64,000 bases of DNA from an uncultured Oscillospiraceae bacterium (GCA_905192745.1 CAJJLZ010000001.1:124001-188000), one strand, 5' to 3'. Positions 27,309-36,217 are shown, counted from the first letter of the stretch. Numbers and translations: made by a program. The notes: generated by a model not told the origin, from the letters alone.

Positions 27309-27851
27309 TTGAAAGCAACAGGAATCGTACGACGCATCGACGACCTCGGCCGGGTTGTCATCCCAAAGGAAATCCGCCGTACCATGCGGATTCGGGAAGG
27401 CGACCCGCTGGAGATTTTTACCGATAACGACGGAGAGGTCGTGTTCAAAAAATACTCTCCGGTGGGAGAGATGTCGCCCTTTGCCGCCCCCTATGCGGAC
27501 GTGATGTCCCGGGCCTGCGGTATGCCGGTGCTGATCTGCGACCGGGACCATGTAGTGGCGGCGGCGGGGGTTTCCCGCAAGGAATTTCTGGAACGCCGCA
27601 TCTCCGCGCAGCTGGAAGAGATTATTGAACAGCGCCGCACCCAGATCGCGGTGGCCGGCGACCAGAAGCGCACCCAACCGGTGGAGGGAATCGAGCGGTA
27701 CGCCGCGGTGACCGCCCCCATTATGGCGTCGGGGGATGTGATCGGCGCGGTCTGCCTGCTTTTGCCGGAGACCGGCGCCATCCCCGGAGAGGGCGATGTA
27801 AAGCTCGCTCAGGTAGCGGCCGCCTTCCTCGGCAAGCAGATGGAGGAATAA
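27309..27851 (+). CDS. spoVT: Stage V sporulation regulator SpoVT
   Basis: A 180-residue AbrB-type transcription factor that adjusts SigG-dependent genes in the forespore. The N-terminal swapped-hairpin DNA-binding domain is KATGIVRRIDDLGRVVIPKE followed by an RRTMRIREGDPLEIF segment, and the C-terminal half is a GAF-like domain. The start is TTG 27309, with GGAGG seven bases upstream; this gives 180 residues against 178 in B. subtilis. A SigG-like promoter may be present (GTATA 27196-27200, 17 bases, AACAATA 27218-27224), at low confidence. Confidence 0.93.
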   Translation: MKATGIVRRIDDLGRVVIPKEIRRTMRIREGDPLEIFTDNDGEVVFKKYSPVGEMSPFAAPYADVMSRACGMPVLICDRDHVVAAAGVSRKEFLERRISAQLEEIIEQRRTQIAVAGDQKRTQPVEGIERYAAVTAPIMASGDVIGAVCLLLPETGAIPGEGDVKLAQVAAAFLGKQMEE

Positions 27852-27859
27852 CGGAATAA

Positions 27860-27912
27860 AAACCGGCCGTCGGGCGCTTCGGACAGAAGCTTCAACGGCC
27901 GGTTTGTTTTTT
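27860..27912 (+). terminator. Terminator after spoVT
   Basis: AAACCGGCCGT (27860-27870) pairs with ACGGCCGGTTT (27895-27905). An inner GCTTC/GAAGC helix is present, and GTTTTTT follows. Confidence 0.85.
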
Positions 27913-28013
27913 ACCGGAAACGCTCAAACAGCGCGTTATTGAAAAGCGGCGGCCAACCGTTTACAATAAAGACGACGGAGGGCGGCCGCCGGGATACCGT
28001 CGGAAAGGAGCGG

Positions 28014-28517
28014 TTATTCGTCACTTTCACCGGTCAGATGACCTTTGGTGCGCAGCGAGGGAAATCCCCACTGCCGGAGCGCCTCGTAGGCCCCGACGGC
28101 CACGGTGTTGGACAGATTGAGGGAACGGGCCGCGTCATCGTCCAGCATCGGAAGACGGACGCACCGCTCCCGGTTGGCCGCCAGAAGGGATTCGGGAAGT
28201 CCGGCCGTCTCCTTGCCGAAAACGAGATACGCGCCGTCGGGATAGACGACGTCGGAGTAGATCGTTTTTCCCTTGGTGGTGAAATAGAAAAAAGGGCCGT
28301 TGTTCCGCGCGAAAAAGTCATCGAGATTTTTATAATAGGTGATATGCAGCAGATGCCAGTAATCCAGCCCCGCCCGCTTCAGCCGCCGGTCGTCGATCTG
28401 AAACCCCATCGGTTCCACAATATGAAGGTGTGCGCCGGTGGCGGCGCAGGTGCGGCTGATATTCCCCGTATTCTGTGGAATTTCCGGCTCCACCAGCACG
28501 ATGTTCAGAAGAGGCAT
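28014..28517 (-). CDS. trmL: tRNA (cytidine/uridine-34-2'-O)-methyltransferase
   Basis: A 167-residue SPOUT-class methyltransferase that modifies the wobble ribose of certain leucine tRNAs using S-adenosylmethionine. The knot motifs are visible: VEPEIPQNTGNISRTCAATG, LVFGKETAGLP and RSLNLSNTVAVGAYEALRQ. The length matches TrmL and excludes the larger TrmH. AAAGGA lies upstream of ATG 28517. It is transcribed opposite to its neighbours as a single gene; a GC hairpin at 27947-27991 may end it. Confidence 0.92.
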   Translation of the reverse strand: MPLLNIVLVEPEIPQNTGNISRTCAATGAHLHIVEPMGFQIDDRRLKRAGLDYWHLLHITYYKNLDDFFARNNGPFFYFTTKGKTIYSDVVYPDGAYLVFGKETAGLPESLLAANRERCVRLPMLDDDAARSLNLSNTVAVGAYEALRQWGFPSLRTKGHLTGESDE

Positions 28518-28727
28518 GGGTCGGATCGTCCTTTCACATAGCGGCTGAACCGCTTTATCGGCTTTATTGTACTCCGATTTTCCGCAAAAAACAATCTTTC
28601 CAACAATTTACCCGCGTGAAACCATGGGTTTGCGAAACAATAATACCGGATCCGGCAGAGCCGCCGGATAACTTCCGCCGGGAAGAATTCCCGACGGAGA
28701 GGGAATCGGAGGAAAGGAGGCAAAAAC

Positions 28728-28907
28728 ATGAGCAAAAACGTCATGGGCTTTATGAAGGGAATCGGTATGGGGCTGGCCGTCGGCTGTGTCGCGGGCGCGG
28801 TCGGCAGCACCTATATGCATTCGAACAAAAAAGGCCTGAAGAAAAACGTCGGGAAAGCGCTGCGCAATGTAGGCGACCTGATGGATAATGTAACCGGAAT
28901 GTTTTAA
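28728..28907 (+). CDS. Small glycine-rich membrane-associated protein (59 aa)
   Basis: A 59-residue protein with a perfect ribosome-binding site (GGAAAGGAGG, seven bases before the ATG). Residues 7-30 form a hydrophobic, glycine-spaced segment (GFMKGIGMGLAVGCVAGAVG) like a glycine zipper. The second half is basic and amphipathic, ending NVGDLMDNVTGMF. The layout resembles small clostridial YtxH-like proteins, but I cannot name a function. It stands alone, after the divergent trmL. Confidence 0.75.
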   Translation: MSKNVMGFMKGIGMGLAVGCVAGAVGSTYMHSNKKGLKKNVGKALRNVGDLMDNVTGMF

Positions 28908-28976
28908 ACCGGCGCCGCCCGGTTCCATCCCGCCGGGACGGCCGCGGGATTTTCCCGGGGAACGAAGAACCCCCTC

Positions 28977-29005
28977 TTTACGAACCGCCGCTTTTCGTGT
29001 ATGAT
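28977..29005 (+). promoter_or_regulatory. Promoter before the lipoprotein gene at 29094
   Basis: TTTACG (28977-28982), a 17-base spacer, then TATGAT (29000-29005), about 90 bases before the start codon. Confidence 0.6.
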
Positions 29006-29093
29006 GAAAGAGGTTCCGTCATGCACGGCGGAAACGGATTTCAAACGCCTGCATGCCTATAGGCAACCATACGGATACAGGAGGAAAGCGGTT

Positions 29094-29663
29094 ATGGCAG
29101 TGATGAACAGATTTCCCCGGGTGCGCTGTGCGCACAAAAACAACGCGGAAGAGGGGGCGTCCGCGCCGCGCCGCCGGAAAAGGGGGAGGGCGGGCCGTCT
29201 GCTGGCCGTCGTCCTGGGAGCCGCATTGGCGGTTTCACTGACCGGCTGCGGTGAGACGCCCGATCCCCGGGGAATAAAGGAAGGGGCCGGTCATTTTCAG
29301 CGGGAGGGAGCAACCCCTGAATTGTCCGAGGAGGGCGTGAAATGCGTGATCGCCGAAGCGTATTATACCAACGACGGCGGGCTGATGCTGAAGCTGAAGC
29401 TTTCCAACGGCACGGACGTTAACCGACGGCTCCAGACGCTGGATATCACGCTGAAGAATGAGGACGATGAGGAGATCGCCGTCGCGGCCACCGATCAATT
29501 TGACGAAAGCTTTTATGTGCCGGCCGGCGGATACGGAGACATGAGCTTCTATATCTCATCCGAATACCTTAAGAAGAGCGACGACGATCTGGATAAACTG
29601 ACGTATGAGATCAGCACTACCAGCGACGAATTCGGCGCGGCAACGTCCAACATGTCGGAATAA
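29094..29663 (+). CDS. Putative lipoprotein of unknown function
   Basis: 189 residues. A long basic N-terminus (KRGRAGR) leads into a hydrophobic signal with lipobox LTGC near residue 50, then a predicted beta-rich outer domain (CVIAEAYYTNDGGLMLKLKL, LDITLKNEDDEEIAV). The pattern of short beta strands resembles small immunoglobulin-like surface domains. ATG 29094 has GGAGGAAA upstream; an earlier in-frame ATG overlaps the promoter. Function unknown. Confidence 0.75.
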   Translation: MAVMNRFPRVRCAHKNNAEEGASAPRRRKRGRAGRLLAVVLGAALAVSLTGCGETPDPRGIKEGAGHFQREGATPELSEEGVKCVIAEAYYTNDGGLMLKLKLSNGTDVNRRLQTLDITLKNEDDEEIAVAATDQFDESFYVPAGGYGDMSFYISSEYLKKSDDDLDKLTYEISTTSDEFGAATSNMSE

Positions 29664-29674
29664 GCCGCCGTATA

Positions 29675-29714
29675 AAAAGAGGAGCGATGCATCAGGCATC
29701 GCTCCTCTTTTTTG
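29675..29714. terminator. Bidirectional terminator
   Basis: A 16-bp stem (29675-29690 with 29696-29711) with A-rich and T-rich ends lies between the lipoprotein gene and the convergent PBP gene, and can serve both strands. Confidence 0.9.
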
Positions 29715-29741
29715 TCTTTCTTAAAGGCCTTTTGAAGTCCG

Positions 29742-32123
29742 TTACTCGTCGTCTTGGTTCCCTTCCTGATCCGGAGGAAGCGCCGGGTCCACCGAAGTGG
29801 GGGTCGATACACCGGGCTGGGTAGTGGAGGAATCCACAGCTCTGGTGGTGGTTTCCGGCGGAAGGGTTTTGACCGAGGTGGTGGTCGTCGTGGCGGCGGC
29901 GACGGTAGTGGTGGCAGCCCCCGCGCTGTTCCCCGTGGTGGCAATGCCGGCATTCGGCTTGCCGCTGTGCTGATTGCAGTAGCCGGGCACGTTATCCGGT
30001 TTGTAATAGCCGACGCCTGTGCTTGAACAGCCGGTGGTCGCCAGCATACCGGAGGACTGGCAGAAATTCGCTTTCACCGTGGTGGCCGGCTGCTCAAATT
30101 CCTTGGCCTCCAGCCCCTGATGCAGGGCGTTCATCGCCTTCTGCCACAGCCGCTTCGCATAGGTGGTAACGCTGTCGCGGAGTTCCTGGTTGTTGTCGTA
30201 GCCAAACCAGCAGGCCCCCACATAATAGGGGGTGCCGCCCGCGAAATACACGTCCTTGTTGTTGGAGGTGGTACCGGTTTTAGCAAAGGTGGTGAAGCCG
30301 CTTACCCCATAGCCCGCGCCGGTAGCGCCCCGTCCGCCGGTGATGACCTTCTGCAGAAGCTGGTTCATGATATAGGAGGTATCCGCGTCCAGGGCGCGGA
30401 CGTTGCTCGGCAGGTTTTCCAGAAGAATTTCCCCGTTCCGTTCCACCTTGTAGAAGGTATAGGGCTCGTTGTAAAAGCCGCCGTTGCCGAACACCTGATA
30501 GGCGGCCGCCATCTCCACGCAGCGTACGCCGTCGGTCAGGCCGCCGAGCGCCAGCGCGGGGATAATGTCGGTCTTCACCTGATTACCCACCGAACGGGAT
30601 TTGACCAGAGTGGTGATATGCAGGTTGTTGGTCAGAAAATCAAAGCTGCGCTGCGGGGTCATTTCGGTAATCAGTTTGGCGGGGATGGTGTTCAGCGACC
30701 ACTTGACCGCCGTTTCGATGCTTACCTCGCCGTTATAGCTGTTGCCGAAGTTGACCGGCCATTTGGTGCCGTCCGGCAAAGTCATCTGGGTATCCATCAT
30801 TTTGGTGGAATAGGTGATCAGGTTCATGTCGATGGCCGGAGCATAAACTGCGATCGGCTTCATGGCGGAGCCGGGCTGCCGTACCGAGCTGGTCGAACGG
30901 TTCAGGACGCGGTTGGCTGTTTTTTCTCCCCGTCCCCCGACGGTAGCCACCATTTTTCCGTTATAGTCGATGATGGCGATGGCCGCCTGCGGGTCTTCCT
31001 TATCGCTTTTGACATGGCTGGGGAAGTTGTCGTCATTTTCAAAGACCGCCTCCACCTTCTGCTGAAGGGAGGGGTTTTCACAGGAATAAATCTCCAATCC
31101 GCCGTAATAATACATCTGCTGGGCGGCTTCGTAGGTATAGCCGTAGTTTTCCATCAGGGAGGCGATGACGTCCTCAGTGAGTTGGTCGGTATAGTAATCC
31201 TGTACCGTAATCCGCTTCATGCTGCTGCGGAAAACCAGTTCCTCGTTATACGCCTGCTGGTATTCGTCCTCGGTAATAAAGCCGTTCTTGTACATCTCGT
31301 TGAGGACGACCTTCTGCCGGCGCTTGATATTGTCCGGATGGAGATAGGGGTTGTAGCGGGAAGGATTCTGGGTAATACCGGCGATCAGCGCGCATTCCGC
31401 CAGAGTGAGGTCCTGCACATCTTTTGCGAAGTAGTAGTTGGCCGCCGCCCCCACGCCGGTGATATTGCCGGAAAGGGGAAGGATGTTCAGATAGGCTTCG
31501 AGGATCTCGTCCTTGGAAGCGACGCTGCGTTCCAGTTCGATGGCGCGGAAGATTTCACGGATTTTCCGGGAGATCTTCACGTCGTCGTCTTTGGAGATGT
31601 TCTTAATCAACTGTTGAGTAATGGTGGAACCGCCGAATTCGTTGTTGGAAAAGTGGAATACCAGATTGGCGGCCGCCGAAAGGGTCCGCTTCCAGTCCAC
31701 GCCGTAGTGCTCGCGAAAGCGCTTATCCTCGATCGCGATAATGGCGTTCTGCATATCCAGAGGGATATCGTTCAGGTCGGTCCAGATGCTGTTGGCGCCT
31801 TCCACCCGCTGGGTTTCCTCCCACTCGCCGGTGGAGACGTTCTGCGTATAGATCCGGCTGCTCTCGTTCAGGCTGATGTTCTTAAGATCGGGCAGATCTT
31901 CCGTACCGTCGAAGCTGGTGACGACATACACAACCATGACGCAGCCGACAATACTGGCGGTAATCATCCCGATGAGGAAAATGGTCAGAATGCATTTCAA
32001 TACCGCGCCGAGCGTTTTTCGCGCAACGCGCACCGGCTTTTTCCGCATGAACTGCTTCACCTGCTTCATGGCGCCGGGCTGGCTGCCGGCCTTTTTCGGC
32101 CCGCTTTTTCCGGATGTGCTCAC
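29742..32123 (-). CDS. Class A penicillin-binding protein (PBP1A type)
   Basis: A 793-residue bifunctional peptidoglycan synthase. After a basic N-terminus and a TM anchor (about 40-68), the GT51 glycosyltransferase domain shows catalytic Glu132 in IEDKRFREHYGVD and GGSTITQQLIKN. The transpeptidase domain has Ser419 in PGSAMKP (SxxK), SLN in VKWSLNTIP and KTGTT. The tail (about the last 75 residues) is Thr/Ala/Pro-rich and probably lies in the wall. The start codon is GTG, with AAGGAGG ten bases upstream. A consensus promoter lies about 80 bases further upstream. Confidence 0.94.
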   Translation of the reverse strand: MSTSGKSGPKKAGSQPGAMKQVKQFMRKKPVRVARKTLGAVLKCILTIFLIGMITASIVGCVMVVYVVTSFDGTEDLPDLKNISLNESSRIYTQNVSTGEWEETQRVEGANSIWTDLNDIPLDMQNAIIAIEDKRFREHYGVDWKRTLSAAANLVFHFSNNEFGGSTITQQLIKNISKDDDVKISRKIREIFRAIELERSVASKDEILEAYLNILPLSGNITGVGAAANYYFAKDVQDLTLAECALIAGITQNPSRYNPYLHPDNIKRRQKVVLNEMYKNGFITEDEYQQAYNEELVFRSSMKRITVQDYYTDQLTEDVIASLMENYGYTYEAAQQMYYYGGLEIYSCENPSLQQKVEAVFENDDNFPSHVKSDKEDPQAAIAIIDYNGKMVATVGGRGEKTANRVLNRSTSSVRQPGSAMKPIAVYAPAIDMNLITYSTKMMDTQMTLPDGTKWPVNFGNSYNGEVSIETAVKWSLNTIPAKLITEMTPQRSFDFLTNNLHITTLVKSRSVGNQVKTDIIPALALGGLTDGVRCVEMAAAYQVFGNGGFYNEPYTFYKVERNGEILLENLPSNVRALDADTSYIMNQLLQKVITGGRGATGAGYGVSGFTTFAKTGTTSNNKDVYFAGGTPYYVGACWFGYDNNQELRDSVTTYAKRLWQKAMNALHQGLEAKEFEQPATTVKANFCQSSGMLATTGCSSTGVGYYKPDNVPGYCNQHSGKPNAGIATTGNSAGAATTTVAAATTTTTSVKTLPPETTTRAVDSSTTQPGVSTPTSVDPALPPDQEGNQDDE

Positions 32124-32201
32124 TCCGCCATTGCCTCCTTTACATTTTCGTTAAACGGCGCGGGGATTCTCCGCACCGCCGTTCCGTTGGATACATACCC
32201 T

Positions 32202-32230
32202 ATCTTATAGCAGGAATACCCAAATGTCAA
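32202..32230 (-). promoter_or_regulatory. Promoter of the PBP gene
   Basis: On the minus strand TTGACA (32225-32230), a 17-base spacer and TAAGAT (32202-32207), about 80 bases before the GTG start. Confidence 0.65.
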
Positions 32231-32398
32231 ATATCAAAACTGTAACATTGTCCGACAGGAAGTCAGAAAAACAGCGGAACAACCGGACGGGATATGGATA
32301 TTTTACCCCAAAACGGAGCAGAATACCGATATACGGAAAATTCTTCGGATGAATTTTGCGGAAGGATTCCGGATATTCCGATGAAAGGATGAACACAG

Positions 32399-32785
32399 AT
32401 GGAAAAAAACGCCGCCCGCCCGCTGGCGCTGGCTGCGATCGCAGGAACGGTGCTGCTGGTGGTTCTGGTCATCTTCCTGGTTTTCCGCACGCCGGCGGAA
32501 GAACCGCCTGCGTCGTCACCGCCGGAAGCTTCCGCGCTTTCTTCCGGAACGGCGGATCCGGCCGGAGCGGAATCCGTCTCTGCCGTGAGCGGGCCGATGC
32601 TCTGCGTCCTCGGGGTATGGGAAGGAAAGCTGGCGCGCTTTTTGCCGGACGGGTTGTCCCCGCAGGAGGTGTACGACGTATATGTTGTCTCCCTGCCGGA
32701 AGAGGAGCAGCGTCGGCTGGAGGAGGGAATTCCCGTCTATGATGACCGAACACTGGCGGGGTTGCTGGAGGACTACACGAGCTGA
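32399..32785 (+). CDS. Membrane-anchored protein with a BofC C-terminal-like domain
   Basis: 128 residues: one TM segment (about 10-30), a Pro/Ser/Ala-rich linker (about 31-65) and a C-terminal domain of about 60 residues (MLCVLGVWEGKLARFLPDG, DVYVVSLPEEEQRRLEEGI, LLEDYTS). The last part resembles the short domain related to the BofC C-terminus found in Clostridia. I make this assignment from memory of the pattern, so it is tentative. AAAGGA precedes ATG 32399. It diverges from the PBP gene and ends at a bidirectional terminator. Confidence 0.65.
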   Translation: MEKNAARPLALAAIAGTVLLVVLVIFLVFRTPAEEPPASSPPEASALSSGTADPAGAESVSAVSGPMLCVLGVWEGKLARFLPDGLSPQEVYDVYVVSLPEEEQRRLEEGIPVYDDRTLAGLLEDYTS

Positions 32786-32812
32786 TTCGGAAAAGGGCCG
32801 GTTTACAGGCAA

Positions 32813-32846
32813 AGGAACAGCCGGCGGATTTCCGCCGGCTGTTCCT
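32813..32846. terminator. Bidirectional hairpin terminator
   Basis: A near-perfect palindrome, 32813-32828 against 32831-32846, lies between two convergent genes. Confidence 0.75.
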
Positions 32847-32870
32847 GTCCGTTCCAATAGTCGGGGATAA

Positions 32871-33227
32871 TCAGCGCACGCCCGCGCCGGGCAGGCCGCC
32901 GGAGTCGGACATTCCGTCGCTTCGCCCGGTTTCCAGACCGTCGCCCGCCCGGGAACGTCCGGCGGCGTCCGTGCTCATGGTGTCGCCAATGGCACCGTTG
33001 GAAGCTCCGCCGTCCGAGATTACGCCGTCGGAGGCGTTGTCCTCCGGCAGGTTCCCATTGGAGCCTGTTGCGCTGTTGGCGGCGTTTGATGAGCCGGAAC
33101 CCATCGAGGAATCGCCGGACAATCCGTCATCTTTATTGCCGGTACAACCGGAAAGGGTCAGGGCTATTGCCGCGCAAAGGCCGGCGGCGCCAGCCAGAAG
33201 GGCTTTGCGTTTCATAGAGTGCTGCAT
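32871..33227 (-). CDS. Small Gly/Ser/Asp-rich lipoprotein
   Basis: 118 residues. The signal MKRKALLAGAAGLCAAIALT ends in lipobox LSGC. The mature part is low-complexity and acidic (GSGSSNAANSATGSNGN). It has no recognisable domain. AGGAG lies eight bases before ATG 33227. It is 60 bases downstream of ypeB on the same strand, so it is probably co-transcribed and may be a spore or germination lipoprotein; that is inference only. Confidence 0.65.
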   Translation of the reverse strand: MQHSMKRKALLAGAAGLCAAIALTLSGCTGNKDDGLSGDSSMGSGSSNAANSATGSNGNLPEDNASDGVISDGGASNGAIGDTMSTDAAGRSRAGDGLETGRSDGMSDSGGLPGAGVR

Positions 33228-33287
33228 TCTTTTCTCTCCTCTCTTTTCGGCGTGGGAGCAACGCCGCGTTCCTCCCACGCGGGGATG

Positions 33288-34637
33288 CTACATGGCGAGC
33301 ACCCCCGTTTCATCCTCCAGAAGAACCAGAATTTGTTCCTCCATTCCGGTCTGCGCATCGATATATACCAGCACCCGCTCCCCGTTTTTCCCACGGCAGA
33401 GGAACTCGTGACAGTATACTTCGCTCAGTCCCTCGGAGGGGACGAACGCCATGGCGTGAGCTTCGGGGGTCAGGCGGGGGGAGAGAACGGCCCGCGCCTG
33501 CTCCTCGCTCAGGGAGGAAGCCGGAATTTCCCGGCCGGTATGGTTTTGAATATAGCCTTTGGCGTCATAGGAAACCACCTCGCCGGTGTCCAGGGCGACG
33601 CCGATTTTTACCAGATCAGGATAACACACCGTTCCGTCCTGCAAGGCGGCGAAGTTCACCAGCAGAACACCGTGATTCTGCTGATAATAGCGATAAACAA
33701 ATTCGCCGAGCCCCCGATCCTTCAGGGCGGCTTCCGCGGCCTTCAGGCCTTCCGCGACGGACAGGGTTGGTTCCCCCACGGCGCGGGCGTTCAGAAAATA
33801 ATCCGGGATGCCACCCGCCTTCGTGATGCTGACGGTCAGATCCCCGGCGGTGAAGAGATAACAGGGCAGTGTGCCGTTGGTTTCCCCGGCAGAGGAAAGC
33901 CCGGTGGCTCCCGTTGCCTTCTGTGCGGCGGAAAGGGCCTGCCCGGCGGAAACCGCCGCTTTTTGAGTCAGAAATTTCGGCTTTTGCTGCTGAATATGAT
34001 CGGAAAAGGGGCCGTCATAGATCAGCGTGGGATAATCGGTAAAGCCCTCCTCCATCTCCCGGAATCCGGCGGCGATGTCCGGCAGGTCCGCCGATGAATC
34101 GTCCGCGGCCAGCACCGCCGCGGTCTTTCTCAGGGTCAGCGCCCCGTTTTCCAAATCGCTTTCCATCTGTCCGAGCTGAAGGGAAAGGGAAGAGGCGTAA
34201 ACGGCGAGCTGATCCAGCGCCGACCGCTCTTCCTCCGAGATCGTGCCGCCGTTCCCCACCTTATTGGAAAGGGAGACGCAGAAATTCCCCACCTGAGACA
34301 GAAATTTATAGGTGGCGTTCAGTTGATTTCCTTCCAGAGGAAGCTGGTCAAGCGCGATTTTGGCGTTGCCGGCCTCCCGCCACAGCTTGGAGGACAAGCC
34401 CTGCAGCTGCTTTGAAGTCGCGGCGTACTGCCCTTTTTCCAGCGCGATATCGATGTTGCTGAGGTAATCGGTCAGCTCGCCGAGCGCCCGCTGATAGGAA
34501 TATTCGATGGTAGTCCGATATTTCCGGGCAGTGGTGTAGCCGCCGATCGCCGCGGCCGAAAGCGCCGCGATCAGGGCGAGCGTGAAGCTGACGACCCGCA
34601 CCAGTCCCCGGCGGCTTAGTTTTTGCGGAAGGCTCAT
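33288..34637 (-). CDS. ypeB: Germination protein YpeB
   Basis: A 449-residue membrane-anchored spore protein that stabilises and locates the cortex-lytic enzyme SleB. It has an N-terminal TM at about 16-36, a helical N-domain, the signature YPTLIYDGPFSDHI near residue 208, then PepSY repeats up to the C-terminus (VEVSYDAKGY-like VVSYDAKGYIQNHTGREIP and VLVYIDAQTGMEEQILVLL). AAAGGAG precedes ATG 34637. Unlike in many spore formers, no sleB gene adjoins it. A forespore-type promoter is expected, but I could not identify one with confidence. Confidence 0.9.
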   Translation of the reverse strand: MSLPQKLSRRGLVRVVSFTLALIAALSAAAIGGYTTARKYRTTIEYSYQRALGELTDYLSNIDIALEKGQYAATSKQLQGLSSKLWREAGNAKIALDQLPLEGNQLNATYKFLSQVGNFCVSLSNKVGNGGTISEEERSALDQLAVYASSLSLQLGQMESDLENGALTLRKTAAVLAADDSSADLPDIAAGFREMEEGFTDYPTLIYDGPFSDHIQQQKPKFLTQKAAVSAGQALSAAQKATGATGLSSAGETNGTLPCYLFTAGDLTVSITKAGGIPDYFLNARAVGEPTLSVAEGLKAAEAALKDRGLGEFVYRYYQQNHGVLLVNFAALQDGTVCYPDLVKIGVALDTGEVVSYDAKGYIQNHTGREIPASSLSEEQARAVLSPRLTPEAHAMAFVPSEGLSEVYCHEFLCRGKNGERVLVYIDAQTGMEEQILVLLEDETGVLAM

Positions 34638-34826
34638 ATAGAAAAGCTCCTTTTCCCATAAAATATCCGGCAAAAAGCAAAAGGATATGCCGGGATGAGA
34701 TACCCCTGCTTTTGTGTATGTGTATATGCGTATTTTTGCCGGAATAGAAGAGGGTATACTGGGAGGATATAGGAAAAAAAGAAAGCCCGCGTCGCTGACA
34801 TAGATTATTTTAAAAAATAAAATAAA

Positions 34827-34860
34827 TGGAACCCCGATCGGTTTTCCGATCAGGGTTCCA
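34827..34860 (-). terminator. Terminator downstream of hemW
   Basis: A 15-bp stem with one mismatch (34827-34841 with 34846-34860, TTTT loop). Read on the minus strand it runs into a T/A-rich tract (TTTATTTTATTTT). It is separated from hemW by the repeat at 34941. The remainder of this 378-base gap holds no gene. Confidence 0.7.
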
Positions 34861-34940
34861 AGAATGATTTAATAGGATTTTTCCGTTTCCTGCATTTCCC
34901 GCAGGAGAGTCCACACGGTTTCCACATCGCAGCCGGGAGG

Positions 34941-35012
34941 GAGAAATCCCTTGTGGGATTTCTCATCGCGCCGCCATAAAGCGTGACCAATAGAAGTTGG
35001 CAAGGCGGCGCG
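34941..35012 (+). repeat. Single copy of the two-hairpin repeat (locus C)
   Basis: Hairpin 1 is GAGAAATCCC-TTGT-GGGATTTCTC (34941-34964). Hairpin 2 is closed by CGCGCCGCC (34967-34975) with GGCGGCGCG (35004-35012) and has an inner CCAA/TTGG pairing. The order, loop sizes and closing stem match the units at 17531 and 38114, while the bases of hairpin 1 and of the inner helix differ in a compensatory way. It ends four bases from the hemW stop. Confidence 0.7.
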
Positions 35013-35015
35013 ACA

Positions 35016-36146
35016 TTATCCAATCAACCGTGCGATCAGCGTGTTGGAGAGAAGGAAACCCAGCCGGGTCAGGCGGATTCCGGTTTCGTCCGCTTCCACC
35101 AGCAGGGGAGGGAGCGCCGCCGCCCGCTGACGGTAAGCTTCGGGCAGGGAACGGCCGAATTTTTCCCGGAACCCCCGCTCCGTCAGCCCCTCCGCCAGAC
35201 GCAGACGGAGCAGAACGTATTCCGTCTCGCTCCCCTCCTCGATGGCGTCCGGCGGCGTGTCGTCGTCCGGACGCTCGCGCTCCGGCCCGTTCCCCGCGAG
35301 AAAAGCGCCGAGGTCGCGGGGGTAGGCGAACCGTTGCCCCCCGAGGAAAGAATGGGCGGACGGCCCGATCCCGAGATAGGGATCGAGATTCCAGTACTTG
35401 AGGTTATGCCGGCTTTCCCGTCCGGGCCGGGCGAAGTTGGAGATTTCATATTGCCGGTATCCCGCGAGTTCCAGCGCTTCACAGGCGGCGAGATACAGCT
35501 CCGCGGTCTGGTCGTCGTCCGGCAGGGCGAGGGAATCCCGTTTGGCGGCATAAGGGGTGCCTTCCTCGATTTTCAGCAGATAGGCGGAAACATGTTCCGC
35601 CTCCAGCCGGGCGGCCGCCTGCACGGAAGAGACCGCCGACGCGACGGTCTGGCGTTCCAGCCCGAGCATGAGGTCGAGGGACAGATTCCTGATCCCGGCC
35701 CGGCGGGCGGCGGAAACCGCCTTTTCCACATCCGCGGGATCATGCCGCCGCCCCAGAGAACACAGCTCGTCCGCCGCCGCCGACTGCATCCCGAGGGAGA
35801 TCCGGTTCCCGCCCGCCGAGGCAAAGGCGCGGAAGGTCTCGTCCAGCCCGTCGGCGGGATTGGCTTCCAGGGTGATTTCGGCTCCGTCCAGTCCGAACCG
35901 CCGCCGGGCGGTATCGATGATCCGGACCAGCCGTTCCCCGCCGAGCAGGGAAGGGGTGCCGCCGCCGAAATACAGGGTGTCGGCGGCTTGGACGCTCAAT
36001 CGGCCCGCCCATTCGTCCAGCGAGCGGAGGACGGCGGCGGTATAAGCGTCCGCCCGTTCTTCCGTCAGGCCCGGCAGGGAATAAAAGTCGCAATACGGGC
36101 ATTTGCTCACGCAGAACGGAACGTGGATATATAACCCGATCGGCAA
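35016..36146 (-). CDS. hemW: Radical SAM heme chaperone HemW-like
   Basis: A 376-residue radical SAM protein of the coproporphyrinogen III oxidase-like group; HemW members bind heme and a 4Fe-4S cluster. The cluster motif is CVSKCPYC (CX3CX2C) at about residues 12-19, followed by DTLYFGGGTPSLL, an EANP segment and the NLSLDLMLGLERQT region. The length and the absence of extra N-terminal residues fit HemW rather than HemN. A terminator separates it from lepA upstream. Confidence 0.88.
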   Translation of the reverse strand: MPIGLYIHVPFCVSKCPYCDFYSLPGLTEERADAYTAAVLRSLDEWAGRLSVQAADTLYFGGGTPSLLGGERLVRIIDTARRRFGLDGAEITLEANPADGLDETFRAFASAGGNRISLGMQSAAADELCSLGRRHDPADVEKAVSAARRAGIRNLSLDLMLGLERQTVASAVSSVQAAARLEAEHVSAYLLKIEEGTPYAAKRDSLALPDDDQTAELYLAACEALELAGYRQYEISNFARPGRESRHNLKYWNLDPYLGIGPSAHSFLGGQRFAYPRDLGAFLAGNGPERERPDDDTPPDAIEEGSETEYVLLRLRLAEGLTERGFREKFGRSLPEAYRQRAAALPPLLVEADETGIRLTRLGFLLSNTLIARLIG

Positions 36147-36180
36147 GGAAAGTCCCCCTTTCAGAGAGTTTGGTTGGTGA

Positions 36181-36217
36181 AAAAGGACTGCTGCAAAACG
36201 GCTTTTTGCAGCAGTCC
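36181..36217 (-). terminator. Terminator of lepA
   Basis: A 14-bp stem (36185-36198 with 36204-36217), followed on the minus strand by CTTTTT. Confidence 0.85.
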
